Source: Fibrobacter succinogenes (lineage in GTDB: Bacteria > Fibrobacterota > Fibrobacteria > Fibrobacterales > Fibrobacteraceae). Taken from it: DNA of 64,000 bases. The translations under genes and the position numbers were made by a program. Positions within the stretch are counted from its first letter, which is position 1. Every line of letters starts with the position of its first letter. This document shows, in pieces, positions 45,901 through 54,438 of the stretch. The notes beneath the pieces were generated by a model. It was not told the DNA's origin, did not search any database, and saw only the letters and a program-made list of their open reading frames with translations. The stretch is from NCBI GenBank assembly GCA_902756345.1, contig CACVQR010000005.1, positions 111,083 to 175,082 of the forward strand, in the 5' to 3' direction.

Positions 45901-46411
45901 AGAATTGCCCATTGGCGAAGACGGCCTGATTTTGATCGGTGGCGCCCAGATTATGAAGGGTTACCTCAAGAATCCCGAAAAGACGGCGCAGGCAATTGCG
46001 ATTATCAATGGCCGCCGCTGGTACAAGACGGGCGACAAGGGCCATGTAGACGAAGACGGTTACTTAACCATTGTGGACCGCTACAGCCGCTTCGCAAAGC
46101 TCGGTGGCGAAATGGTGAGCCTTGGTTCCGTGGACTTCAAGATTTCGGAAACGGCGTTCTTTGAAGGTGTGGACCACTTTACGGTGGCCGTGCCCGATGG
46201 CTCCAAGGGCGAAAAGATTGCGCTCCTGTTTGCGGGCGACATTTCCGAGGACGAGGCCAAGGACAGGCTCAAGCAAGTGGGACTTCCGCCGCTGATGCTG
46301 CCGTCTTATGTGCTCAAACTCGATGATTTGCCCAAATTGGGCTCCGGAAAGTGCGATTTCCAGACCGGCAAGAAGATTGCCATGGAAAAATTGGGCATTA
46401 AAAACGACTAG
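42959..46411 (+). CDS. Three-domain MFS-acyltransferase-acyl ligase, second paralogue
   Basis: An 1150-residue protein with the same layout as 5285-8677: MFS (about 1-405), PlsC acyltransferase with HX4D (NHISYID, about residue 436) and an AMP-binding ligase (SSGSEGRPKGVELTH, FEGFGCTET, WYKTGDKGHV). A difference is FPENAMT where the other copy has FPEGEV; that Gly belongs to the conserved phosphate/glycerol-binding motif of PlsC enzymes, so acceptor binding may differ. It leads a likely operon with the YciH gene 9 bp on. Confidence 0.85.
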   Translation: MEKHQGSFAFYGVVFTQVASTTALVALLELVLNRLHLFESSDSSFIVLHLLILLPCVLLITPAGYFSDKYPKERVLRITSLLMVPAVGVFGVAAYVGSMTFVFAAAALFFVLQAIASPAKSGYLKELVGVRMLANGAGRFTIVTFVSLLLSAAATAVAFEQIAPQTLDFAHLMQGVLPIVAGIAVMELLGTVFAFAIPSVGAYDAEMKFPWSRYYNFAFTRRKFKKAWKNRALRQSIIGLSMFWVMIFLLLFIVQDMFGSGSLFDKDLMANYAIVGTIVGLVLGSYYAMRMSKAFIEMGLIPLGTAGAAALILIIPFIPRPYNAVAFALLGFCGGLYALPMFAMLLYNTKPRSAGHVLSISNAVQNICIIAFDVLLIVALKYLNFERMDLFFILGIFCLAGTVWALWAMPHTLLRQLLRSALSIHYKFLVSGVQNIPWEGPVLLVGNHISYIDWALIQMASPRPLRFVITRRPYEKWYVRLLLSQMKTINLDISNPAPAMEKARHALLRGEAVVMFPENAMTSTGNMNRFRLDYSAAIRDVPKVKLLPFYVQGLWGSSYSMADAGFKDLVHSGGRIVTVAFGNELPLEADPVTIKRAVQELSITAWETYIRKLRPVASAWIRTAKKVGSGPSVYSPDGKHLSAHTLTTAVLSFARVIDKLTVGEKQVGVLIPPSGPGIIANMACLVRGKTVYNLNYTNTPETMDYCCGVADVKSIITAKVFVEKLKQKGINMDILLSKYKVYYMEDLKEMIPKRTMILNFLRVLVLPAWYLELRFFKKVTLDDVATVIFSSGSEGRPKGVELTHYNLMGNIKQCESVLNPCADDVFLGSLPLFHAFGFSITTMLCLVEGVPVATCPDPTDAKLVSRICAQFKVSFMVATGTFLRMWGVNRAVHPLMFSSVRRIYAGAEKIREDVRQLYRTKFKLEIFEGFGCTETTPVAAVNTKDVLMDDYKTVLVGNKPGTVGAPLPGTQFRIVDPDTMEELPIGEDGLILIGGAQIMKGYLKNPEKTAQAIAIINGRRWYKTGDKGHVDEDGYLTIVDRYSRFAKLGGEMVSLGSVDFKISETAFFEGVDHFTVAVPDGSKGEKIALLFAGDISEDEAKDRLKQVGLPPLMLPSYVLKLDDLPKLGSGKCDFQTGKKIAMEKLGIKND

Positions 46412-46420
46412 AGGTTTGCA

Positions 46421-46750
46421 ATGGGTATCGAAGAACGTTCTACATTGGTTTATTCTACCGCTTTGGGGGGCCGCGTCAAGCAGGAAAAGCCCAAAGCGGA
46501 GCGTCCGCAGGGTGATGGTGTGGTAAGAATCCAGCTCAAGCGCCTTGGGGGTGGAAAAATGGCCAGTGTAGTGACTGGCGTGCCGCTCGACGAAGCCGAA
46601 CTCAAGGAATTGGGCCGCGAACTCAAGCAAAAGTGCGGGGTAGGCGGCTCGGTCAAGGATTTTGTGATCGAAATCCAGGGCGACAAGCGAAATCTGCTAA
46701 AAACCGAGCTTGAAAAGCGCGGATACACGGTAAAGCTCGCCGGTGGCTAA
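46421..46750 (+). CDS. YciH/SUI1-domain translation factor-like protein
   Basis: A 109-residue protein. The C-terminal 75 residues are a SUI1 (eIF1-like) domain: VRIQLKRLGGGKMASVVTGV, LKQKCGVGGSVKDFVIEIQG and LLKTELEKRGYTVKLAGG. Bacterial YciH is thought to check start-codon choice or act under stress, with no settled role. The GT-rich SUI1 core GGGK and CGVGGS are intact. It follows the acyltransferase gene with a ribosome site AGAGG in the 9-bp gap. Confidence 0.9.
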   Translation: MGIEERSTLVYSTALGGRVKQEKPKAERPQGDGVVRIQLKRLGGGKMASVVTGVPLDEAELKELGRELKQKCGVGGSVKDFVIEIQGDKRNLLKTELEKRGYTVKLAGG

Positions 46751-46850
46751 AAAAAGCCTGTTTAGGGCTTGATTTATATCACCTTATAAAAAAAAGTAAT
46801 GCTTTTTGCGTAAAAAAAGAATATTTTTTACTTGATATAGAAAGGGGCAC

Positions 46851-48482
46851 ATGATGGTCAGAGTATCCATTTCAAGTAAAACATTTTTACGCTCAATGAT
46901 GATTCTTGCCGTAATGCCGGCAATGGTATTTTCTGCGCCAGCGATCGGTAAAGTCCGTTTTGCCTCGGGTGAAGTGGACCGCTGGAAAGCTAAACAGAAC
47001 GAATGGATTCAGCTTAAGACTGGTCGCAACGTGTATCAGTCCGACAAGGTGCGTACGGGTGTCGCATCCGAAGTCGTGTTCGGTCTCCCTGACGGCAGCT
47101 CCATTATGATCGGTGAAAACACGATCGTCGAAATGGAAAAACTTTTTGAACCCAACGACGAAGGTGGCTTTGAAACTAAGATCGATGTCGAAAAAGGGTT
47201 CTTGAATTTTGCCGTTCACAAACTCAAAAACAAGAAATCTAAGTTTATCTTTAAGACCGGAACCGCAACCGCATCGATTCGCGGTACCGAAGGTTATATT
47301 GGCGGCGAAGGCGTGTTCTTTGCAGGCCTTAAGACCGGTAAGCTCGAAATTACGCCCGCAGGTTCCGACAAGCCGGTGTTTATCGGGGCTGGCGAAACCA
47401 CGTTCGGAAAGGATTCCCTGGTGGTCGTAAAGCTTGCCTCTTCGGGTGAAGCCCGCTTTGCCAAGCGCTTGAGCAAGATTTTGGCTGACAAGTCCAAGTC
47501 GGTTAAGGAATTGCAGGCTGAAGTACAGAAGGCCGACTCTACCTTCCAGCAAGAACTGCGTGAAGAAGCCCAGAAGGCTGCCGCAGCGCTTCCGGCCGAT
47601 GGTTTTATCCTGAGCACGACTTCTCCGGTAGAAATCTGCGAAGGCGGTCTTTCGATTGATGGTTCTTACCGTACCTCTGACGAAAATGCATCGTTGATTT
47701 TGAAGGTGGGCAAGGGCTTTACTTCGGAAAACTTGATTCGCGCCGCCGACGGCAAGGCTCACACCTTCTCTGAAAAGATTGCCATTAGCGACGAAAACGG
47801 TCTTTGGACAGCAGACAAGGCAACGCTTGAATTCAATGGTGCTGGTCTCACGAATTCCAAGACGATTGACTTGCAGATTAACAAGTCCTGCTCCGGAGTC
47901 AATACCAAGGCTCCGACCGCAACGATTTCGTCTTACGACTCCTTGCACTGCGTTGCAAACGTGTCTGTAGGCGACATGAAGAACGATGCCGCCGTGATGT
48001 CCATTGAATCGGACGGTAGCCAGATTTCGGAAGAAGCGATTACCAAGAATGCCCAGAAGAGAGTAAAACTCCAGAAGGGCCGCCACGAATACGTAGTCCG
48101 TATCGAAGACCAGGCTGCAAACAAAGTTGAACTCACAAAGACCATGGGCTGCTATCCGAACAAGCGATTCCCAATCGAAGTCTTTGGAGGTCCGAAGGAA
48201 ATCCTGAAGGTCCCGCCTCCGCCGGAAGATATTGAGGACCGTATTACGCGAACGCTGCAGTTTAGAATCCGGATTCCAGAAAACGATCCTGAATACTTGA
48301 ACAAGGTGACAGTCCGATTTAACGGAAAGATTATCTTGCAGGAATCGTTGACGCAGATTCATACTTTGGATTACCAGATTCCGGTAACACTTTCGCGTGA
48401 TGCGAAGAACCATATAGATATCGAAGTCGTCCACAAGAGTGGATACACGGCTAGAGCTAAGAAGGATTACGAGGTTCGTTAA
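46851..48482 (+). CDS. FecR-domain secreted protein
   Basis: A 543-residue exported protein: signal peptide (to about residue 30), then a FecR domain (about 32-190) with GEVDRWKAKQNEW, VRTGVASEVVFGLPDGSSI and TATASIRGTEGY. It is followed by a coiled, charged stretch (about 205-245) and beta-rich domains with paired cysteines; residues about 445-450 are VPPPPED. It overlaps the next gene by one base (TAATG), so the two proteins are coupled. FecR domains often sense or bind sugar polymers or peptidoglycan at the envelope. No sigma factor gene is nearby, so a classic FecI/FecR role is unlikely. Confidence 0.85.
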   Translation: MMVRVSISSKTFLRSMMILAVMPAMVFSAPAIGKVRFASGEVDRWKAKQNEWIQLKTGRNVYQSDKVRTGVASEVVFGLPDGSSIMIGENTIVEMEKLFEPNDEGGFETKIDVEKGFLNFAVHKLKNKKSKFIFKTGTATASIRGTEGYIGGEGVFFAGLKTGKLEITPAGSDKPVFIGAGETTFGKDSLVVVKLASSGEARFAKRLSKILADKSKSVKELQAEVQKADSTFQQELREEAQKAAAALPADGFILSTTSPVEICEGGLSIDGSYRTSDENASLILKVGKGFTSENLIRAADGKAHTFSEKIAISDENGLWTADKATLEFNGAGLTNSKTIDLQINKSCSGVNTKAPTATISSYDSLHCVANVSVGDMKNDAAVMSIESDGSQISEEAITKNAQKRVKLQKGRHEYVVRIEDQAANKVELTKTMGCYPNKRFPIEVFGGPKEILKVPPPPEDIEDRITRTLQFRIRIPENDPEYLNKVTVRFNGKIILQESLTQIHTLDYQIPVTLSRDAKNHIDIEVVHKSGYTARAKKDYEVR

Positions 48483-51400
48483 TGAAAATGAGGGGATGGT
48501 TTATATCCACGCTCATTATGGCAGCACTCCACGTGAGTGCTTTTGCCGTTGATGAGGGTGCGCTCAAAAAGAGCATCATAGGCGGTACACTTACCGGATT
48601 TTTAAAGAAGGACAACTCGCCGTACCTGGTGAATGAAACGATTGTCGTGCCCGAGGGAAAGGCGCTTGTCGTCGAAGCGGGCACGGCGCTTTATTTTGCC
48701 GAAGGTACGGGGCTTGACGTCCGTGGAGGCTCGATTGCCATTATGGGCGAAAAGGGTAATGCGGTGACCATGACTTCTGCCGAAGAAGGCAAGATGTGGA
48801 ACGGTATTACGGTTACGGGTGCCAAACGCTCTGAAATTCAGGGGACAAATATTGAAAATGCCATGTTCGGCATTGCGGTCGAAAGCGGCTCGCTTGATGT
48901 TCGCGACGGTGTTATTTCGCGTGCGGACCGTGCTGGCGTTTTTGTGCGTAACGGCTCTGTGGCGTTGCAGTGGACTCGAGTCGAAGACTGTATGAATGTC
49001 GGTGTGTGGGCGACGCACAGTGCCGTGATCGATATTGATGCGTCTACGCTTTCGGGCAATCATGTGGCTCTTGTCGCAGGTGAAAATTCGTCTGTGAACT
49101 TGATGCGTACGCAAATCGATGTGAACGAAGTCGGTATTGTCGATTTTGGCGACAATGTGCTGACGCAAAGAAATTCTACAGTCGAAAACAATGAGCTTGC
49201 TTTTGTCGCCGACGACATTCCGCCGCAAGATGTCCGCCCGGCTCTGGGGGACAATTCGAAGCTGTTCTCGAGAAACGTGGGTGAATACAAGAGTGTTCTT
49301 GGTGAAGAACCGGTGAACCCGTATGCCGACGGCGCCAAGTATGCGGGCTCCTTGAAGGATACTCAAGATTCTGCATGGAGTATTTCGGGTAACGTGGGCA
49401 TTGAACTGGGGTACCACAAGGTGTTGACCCGCCACAATTCTTCGGGCAAAGATTATGTTTCGCAAGAAGACACGGTGAAGCCCGGCGAACGTTACATCAA
49501 CTATTTCCAGGTTCCGGGATTCTTTACGAACTGGAATGCAAGCCTGTTGATGAAATCGCCGACCGGTGCGACATTCGAAGTGGTGACCGATATCTCGAGC
49601 GATGCATGGGATCACTTTAAGGTTTACCAGTTCCAGGCCAGCTATACCGACGATATGCAACGCCTGGTGTTGGGTGATTTCTATACCAACGGTGGTGAAC
49701 TCTACTTGGCCGGATTGCATGCCTTTGGGGCAAGCTACGACGTGAACGTGTTCAAGAATTCGGCCAATGACCCGATGTTCATGGGCTCTGTGTTCATGGG
49801 CGAAATGAATGCTCCCAAGACTGTTGGTGAACGCAATTACGACGTTTACCAGGATTACGTGGACGACGGCGAAGCCGAAGCCCAGAGAATGGTGGGTGGC
49901 GCAAAAGTCCGTTGGAATATGCACCGCCGCTTTAACGGGACTTTGGGCTTTGTGACAAGCAAAGATTACCTGGAAGATCCGTTCTTGAGAGACGGCATGG
50001 ACCCGAACACGAATACCGTGAAACCGGTGGTGTCTTCGAGAAACCTGTTCGCCGATGGTAACTGGCTCTTTTATCCGGGCGATATCAAGTTGAACGGTCA
50101 GATTGCTGTGGGTGCCGCAGACACGCTGAATGCGGCGAAGATGCGTGCCGTGAACCAGGTGTTCTCGGAAGCGGGGCTCGATCCGTCCAATTTTGCTTTG
50201 CTCAACAAGCTGATGAGCAATGTGAACGAGGTGAATTCGCTCAGTACAAGAAAGCTGGAACAGATTTTTGGCGAAAATTCGATGAAGACTCCGGCTGAAA
50301 TGCGCGAAGAATTGAAGTATCTTTTGAATAAGGCTCGTGAAGTCGCCAAGACAATCCACACCGATGACATTGAACCGACGAGTGGTGAATTCTGGGGGCA
50401 TGAACACTGGGCATTCTCTGGAGCGTATCAGTGGTCGAATGCGCGTACTTTTGTCGAAGGCTTCTTTAGATACGTGGGCAGCGAGTATTACAGCGCCGGT
50501 TCCGAAGACTTGTTGCAGAATTCCCGTATGCTCGGCGGTAACTTCAAGCAAAAAATCTACGACTTCTGGAATTTCGGATTTGGTTATTGCTTGAATGTCG
50601 AAAACGCGGCAGGTAAGGGTAACGATTACAATTTGTTCGGAATGGGTGAGGGTACGCAGTGGGGGCTCCCGGGGGCGCATACCAACTGGCTCAAGGAACA
50701 TGAACAGGACCCTGTGAGAACGCTCTACATTCATGACGGTTACGTGAAGAATGATTTCAAGTTGAACGACAAGATGGGCCTTACGCTCAAGTATGCCTTC
50801 AACTACAGAACTCGCAGCACGCCGCAGCGCCTGTATGCCAACTATACTGCCACCTCGGGCGTTTACAATGACCCGTGGTTCGAAGAAATCAAGGGCCGCC
50901 CGTCGATGAAGGTTTTCAACGGCATTGATACGATCAAGATTGACTCTGCCCGCTGGGCTGATTACTACGCCTTGGCCGACGAGCCTTATCTGGCAACCCA
51001 GTTCACCGAAAAACTGATGAAGCATACCATGGAATTGGGCTGGTCCTACAAGATGCCCGAACATGTGCTGAAAATCGGCGGCGTGTTGGTGGTGTTTACA
51101 GACATGTCTGAATTTGAACAGGACCGCCTGCTTTCGCACTTCCAGTTCAAGAACAAGACCTACGGCATTCTCGGCTATTACCTGCATGGCAGCGATTACT
51201 TGGAACAGCGCTATCCGATTTCTTTGACGACAACGCTCGAAGGAATTCGCAATACGGTTTCTTTGACTCCCAGGTACAAGATTTACAACCGCAACGACAT
51301 GAGCGAATTCGAATGGAACTTGATGGACAATCTGGAAATGGAAATCAAGCCGGATTTCTTGGACTTGACGCTGTCGGGTAGCCTTCGCCAGAACTTGTTG

Positions 51401-51595
51401 AGCTATGAAATCGAAAACAAGGATTACGACGAAATGGAATTTGATCTTGACGCCTCCGCAAAGTTGCGCGTTCATCATTCTCCGGCGTTGTATTCTGATT
51501 GGACTGTGGGGACGCTTCTCAACTACCGCCCGGATAACAAGGCCGACCAGTATAAGGATTTCTACGTAATCGCAGCCTTGAATTACGAATTCTAG
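48482..51595 (+). CDS. Beta-helix plus outer-membrane barrel protein
   Basis: A 1037-residue protein with a signal peptide (to about residue 22). Residues about 30-240 are right-handed parallel beta-helix rungs (GKALVVEAGTALYF, GLDVRGGSIAIMG, GVISRADRAGVFV, GVWATHSAVIDI). Residues about 300-1037 are alternating strands rich in Tyr, Trp and Phe and ending FYVIAALNYEF, with a C-terminal Phe, as in outer-membrane barrels. A helical insert lies about 530-620. It starts on the last base of the FecR-domain gene. The pair looks like a secreted sensor with its outer-membrane partner. No named family recognised. Confidence 0.8.
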   Translation: MKMRGWFISTLIMAALHVSAFAVDEGALKKSIIGGTLTGFLKKDNSPYLVNETIVVPEGKALVVEAGTALYFAEGTGLDVRGGSIAIMGEKGNAVTMTSAEEGKMWNGITVTGAKRSEIQGTNIENAMFGIAVESGSLDVRDGVISRADRAGVFVRNGSVALQWTRVEDCMNVGVWATHSAVIDIDASTLSGNHVALVAGENSSVNLMRTQIDVNEVGIVDFGDNVLTQRNSTVENNELAFVADDIPPQDVRPALGDNSKLFSRNVGEYKSVLGEEPVNPYADGAKYAGSLKDTQDSAWSISGNVGIELGYHKVLTRHNSSGKDYVSQEDTVKPGERYINYFQVPGFFTNWNASLLMKSPTGATFEVVTDISSDAWDHFKVYQFQASYTDDMQRLVLGDFYTNGGELYLAGLHAFGASYDVNVFKNSANDPMFMGSVFMGEMNAPKTVGERNYDVYQDYVDDGEAEAQRMVGGAKVRWNMHRRFNGTLGFVTSKDYLEDPFLRDGMDPNTNTVKPVVSSRNLFADGNWLFYPGDIKLNGQIAVGAADTLNAAKMRAVNQVFSEAGLDPSNFALLNKLMSNVNEVNSLSTRKLEQIFGENSMKTPAEMREELKYLLNKAREVAKTIHTDDIEPTSGEFWGHEHWAFSGAYQWSNARTFVEGFFRYVGSEYYSAGSEDLLQNSRMLGGNFKQKIYDFWNFGFGYCLNVENAAGKGNDYNLFGMGEGTQWGLPGAHTNWLKEHEQDPVRTLYIHDGYVKNDFKLNDKMGLTLKYAFNYRTRSTPQRLYANYTATSGVYNDPWFEEIKGRPSMKVFNGIDTIKIDSARWADYYALADEPYLATQFTEKLMKHTMELGWSYKMPEHVLKIGGVLVVFTDMSEFEQDRLLSHFQFKNKTYGILGYYLHGSDYLEQRYPISLTTTLEGIRNTVSLTPRYKIYNRNDMSEFEWNLMDNLEMEIKPDFLDLTLSGSLRQNLLSYEIENKDYDEMEFDLDASAKLRVHHSPALYSDWTVGTLLNYRPDNKADQYKDFYVIAALNYEF

Positions 51596-51636
51596 CGAAC
51601 CCTAACAAAAAATTACGCTTTTTTTAGGGATTTTTT

Positions 51637-51667
51637 CGAACTATAGCATAGAATTTGCTATAGTTCG
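51637..51667. promoter_or_regulatory. Perfect 12-bp inverted repeat before the GH9 gene
   Basis: CGAACTATAGCA-tagaatt-TGCTATAGTTCG. There is a T run before it, not after, so it is not a plus-strand terminator. It is 52 bp upstream of the GH9 start and looks like an operator or a leader hairpin. TATAGT inside the right arm could serve as a -10 element. Confidence 0.6.
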
Positions 51668-51718
51668 TTATCATTAGGGATGGATTTGGAATATGCGCGG
51701 TTGCAGCGGTAAACAGAT

Positions 51719-53524
51719 ATGTATACAAGGGAGCTAGAGAATAGTACAATGAATAACTATTCTTGTCATATGAAGATTCCTGTTCGCTACAACCATGTCG
51801 GTTACGCTACCGATGCGGCAAAGATTTTCTTTGTGAATCCGCAGGAGTTTAAATCTGCTAATGAAGGTGTGGATTCCTATAAATTCCGTGTCGCAAGATG
51901 TGTCCAAAATGAAGACTTGTTAATGGTGTGGGAAGGCTCTCTGGTGGAGGGGTCTTTTGAACATCACGGCGTTTGCGAATATACTGGCGAAACCCTCTGG
52001 TCAGGGGACTTTTCGGAAGTGACGCAAATGGGAATCTTTGTTATCCAGATTCGGAAGAAAAACGTTGCCGAAAAAGATTCCCTGGTTTTTGAAACCGAAC
52101 CTTTTGAAATTTCGACGGAATGGCTTTACCGCCAGTTGCTTGCGAACATCAAGTCTTTTTATTACCAGCGTAGCGGTGTCGATTTGACGCCCGATTTTGC
52201 GGGTAAATGGTCGAGGCCGGCTGCACACTTGGACGATTGTATCGGGTTCCACCCGAGCATGAATCGTGAAGGATCATGGAACGCCCATGGCGGTTGGTAC
52301 GATGCCGGCGACTATGGCAAGTATATTGTGAATGGCGGCGTGTCTGTTGCGACTTTGCTGCTCGCTTGCGAATTGAATGCGGATTCCGTGAGTGAAAACC
52401 GTGCCTACAAGGCGATCAATTCGGCCGAGCCTGTGATTGGACCCGATGGCCTCAAGATGTACAGCCTGATGGACGAAGTCCGTTTTGAACTTGAATTTTT
52501 CTTGCGCATGCAGGACAACGATGGCGGTGTGTTCTTTAAGGTGACGCCCGAACATTGGGACGGCTTTGTTTCACCTCGCGATTCCGATTTGTTGCAAAAG
52601 CGCATGATTCTGGGAAAGTCGACAACCTCGACGCTGAATTTTGCTGGTTCGCTGGCCGCAGCTTCGCGCGTGTATCGCAAACGCGATACGGCGTTCGCAG
52701 AACGCTGCCTGCAAGCCGCGGTAAAGGCCTACAATTGGGCTGCATCGCGACCGTTCGAAGATTGGCCGCATAATACCGAAGGCAGTGGCGGTTACGGCGA
52801 CGAACATGCCGAAGATGAATTTTTCTGGGCCCGCGCCATGCTTTACCGCGAATTGCTGGCCCGCGGCGAAGCTGTAGAAGGCCTTACCGCCGAAAGCTTG
52901 CGCTCGTTGCTCTTGGAAGACATGAAACTCATTCCGCCCAAGTCTTGCTTGGACTGGCGCGACACTCAGAATTTTGGCTGGATTGCGCTCGCCTTGCAGG
53001 ACCAGGACGAAGAATTCCGCATTGCGGCCCGCACCACTCTTGCCATGACCGCTCGCGAAATCATTGACTTGCAGAGAGTCGACGCTTACGGCATTCCCGT
53101 GCGCAGGTTTATTTGGGGCAGCAACGGCGATATTGCAAACCATGCGCTGACGCTTGCGATCGTAAAGCGCTGGGCGCCTAGTCTGGGCGGGATGTCGCTC
53201 GATTTCTGGTGCCGCGAATTGGTGAATTACATTTACGGCCGCAATCCGGTGGACGTCAGCTTTGTGACGGGATCCGCGTGGAGCTCGCCGAAAGACCCGC
53301 ATCATCGTTTGAGCCATTCCGATGGCGTCGATGAACCGATTCCGGGACTTCTGGTGGGTGGCATCAACAGCGATCGCCAGGACAAACACCGTGCGCCGCA
53401 TTATCCGGGCGAAAAAACTGGATTCTCGTATACGGATGAACGCTGCTCGTTTGCAAGTAACGAAACGGCCATTAACTGGAATGCGCCGCTTACCGCAGTA
53501 CTTGCATTGCTTTGCACCTCCTAA
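51719..53524 (+). CDS. GH9 glycoside hydrolase without signal peptide
   Basis: A 601-residue GH9 enzyme. The N-terminal Ig-like CelD domain (about 18-115) starts IPVRYNHVGYATDA. The alpha/alpha barrel has GGWYDAGDYGKY with the catalytic base Asp region (about 205-215), DPHHRLSHSDG (about 530) and the acid Glu in NETAINWNAPL near the end. No signal peptide is visible at any of the possible starts (51719, 51749 or 51770), and none shows a good ribosome site. So it may act inside the cell on imported cellodextrins, or be secreted in an unusual way. No CBM or sorting tail is present, unlike the GH5 and GH43 enzymes here. Confidence 0.9.
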   Translation: MYTRELENSTMNNYSCHMKIPVRYNHVGYATDAAKIFFVNPQEFKSANEGVDSYKFRVARCVQNEDLLMVWEGSLVEGSFEHHGVCEYTGETLWSGDFSEVTQMGIFVIQIRKKNVAEKDSLVFETEPFEISTEWLYRQLLANIKSFYYQRSGVDLTPDFAGKWSRPAAHLDDCIGFHPSMNREGSWNAHGGWYDAGDYGKYIVNGGVSVATLLLACELNADSVSENRAYKAINSAEPVIGPDGLKMYSLMDEVRFELEFFLRMQDNDGGVFFKVTPEHWDGFVSPRDSDLLQKRMILGKSTTSTLNFAGSLAAASRVYRKRDTAFAERCLQAAVKAYNWAASRPFEDWPHNTEGSGGYGDEHAEDEFFWARAMLYRELLARGEAVEGLTAESLRSLLLEDMKLIPPKSCLDWRDTQNFGWIALALQDQDEEFRIAARTTLAMTAREIIDLQRVDAYGIPVRRFIWGSNGDIANHALTLAIVKRWAPSLGGMSLDFWCRELVNYIYGRNPVDVSFVTGSAWSSPKDPHHRLSHSDGVDEPIPGLLVGGINSDRQDKHRAPHYPGEKTGFSYTDERCSFASNETAINWNAPLTAVLALLCTS

Positions 53525-53551
53525 ATAAAGGTGCCGCTTTATTATTTTTTA
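53524..53551 (+). terminator. Terminator after the GH9 gene
   Basis: AATAAAG-gtgccg-CTTTATT followed by ATTTTTTATT, overlapping the last codons of the convergent DUF218 gene. Confidence 0.65.
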
Positions 53552-54438
53552 TTGGAATCCTTCTTGTCAGAATCCTTTTTATCTGCTTCTTTCTTGTCGG
53601 ATTTAGCGGATTCTTTCTTGGTGGTGTCGCTGACGACAGTGTCCTTGGCGACGGTATCCTTGGGAAGTTCCACCGGTTCTTCCAACTTTTCCTTGACCTT
53701 CGGGAGCAGCGATTGCAAATCAACTATCGGATTCTTTTCGGCTTCGTATTCCTTGGCCGAAACAATGGGCTTGTAGTAGAAGGAATCGGCTTCGGTGAGG
53801 TTGCCTGCCGGGAGCAAATCGAAATAAGAGGCGGCAAGCGATAACCAGTTGCGTAGCCATTCCTTACGGGATTCGCGGCTAGAATACCAGGAATCGGCGT
53901 TGTATTGGTAGTGGTGTACGTCGGTTGTCAGATATACCGGGGATTCGCCCGAGAGTACGCTAAAGATGCGCTTGACGCGGTGCGTGGCGGCGGCTCCTGT
54001 AATGAGCAAGACGGTGTCTGCGTGGTGCAACTTGAGCCAGGGAATAATGGTGTAGGCTTCGCCAATGGTTGAAGGGTCGTCGTGTCGGGCGATATAGACT
54101 GCGTTGCTGTCAAAACTGCCGAGACGCATGAAATCTTCGAGGTAGAATTCGGCGTTGCTGCGGTTGCGGAGAATGCGGCGGCCGAGAATGAGCACGGAGT
54201 CAACCTTTCCGCTGGCCATGAGCTCGGCGGCGAGGTCAATGCGTTCCATGTCGGCGGACTGTCCGTCTAAAACCACGGCCCACTTTACATGGTCGAATTC
54301 ATCGTCGTCGACAAGCCAATGGCCGCTTCGCGTCATGACCATGTAGAAGACGATAATCAAGAAAACGAAAGCGGCAGCGATTGCGCTTAGAATGATTTTC
54401 TTTTTCTGAATCTGTTTTTTGGTAGGTAGCTTAGCCAA
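53542..54438 (-). CDS. DUF218/YdcF-like membrane protein with Lys-rich tail
   Basis: About 298 residues: one N-terminal membrane helix (AIAAAFVFLIIVFYMVMT), then a DUF218 fold (WAVVLDGQSADMERIDLAAELM, VDSVLILGRR, DDPSTIGEAYTI, DTVLLITGAAATHRVKRIF) and a tail of about 45 residues of Lys, Asp and Ser (KKESAKSDKKEADKKDSDKK). DUF218 proteins (SanA, YdcF) affect envelope integrity; the enzymatic role is unclear. A TTG start at 54438 is preferred because AAGGAG lies 6 nt before it; the ATG at 54480 has no clear ribosome site. With the TTG start it overlaps rimI by 8 bp. Confidence 0.8.
   Translation of the reverse strand: MAKLPTKKQIQKKKIILSAIAAAFVFLIIVFYMVMTRSGHWLVDDDEFDHVKWAVVLDGQSADMERIDLAAELMASGKVDSVLILGRRILRNRSNAEFYLEDFMRLGSFDSNAVYIARHDDPSTIGEAYTIIPWLKLHHADTVLLITGAAATHRVKRIFSVLSGESPVYLTTDVHHYQYNADSWYSSRESRKEWLRNWLSLAASYFDLLPAGNLTEADSFYYKPIVSAKEYEAEKNPIVDLQSLLPKVKEKLEEPVELPKDTVAKDTVVSDTTKKESAKSDKKEADKKDSDKKDSNKK

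Noticed and set aside
48602..51478. 958-codon antisense frame opposite the beta-helix/barrel gene
   Set aside because: Shadow frame rich in His, Arg and Val as expected from reverse reading of biased codons.
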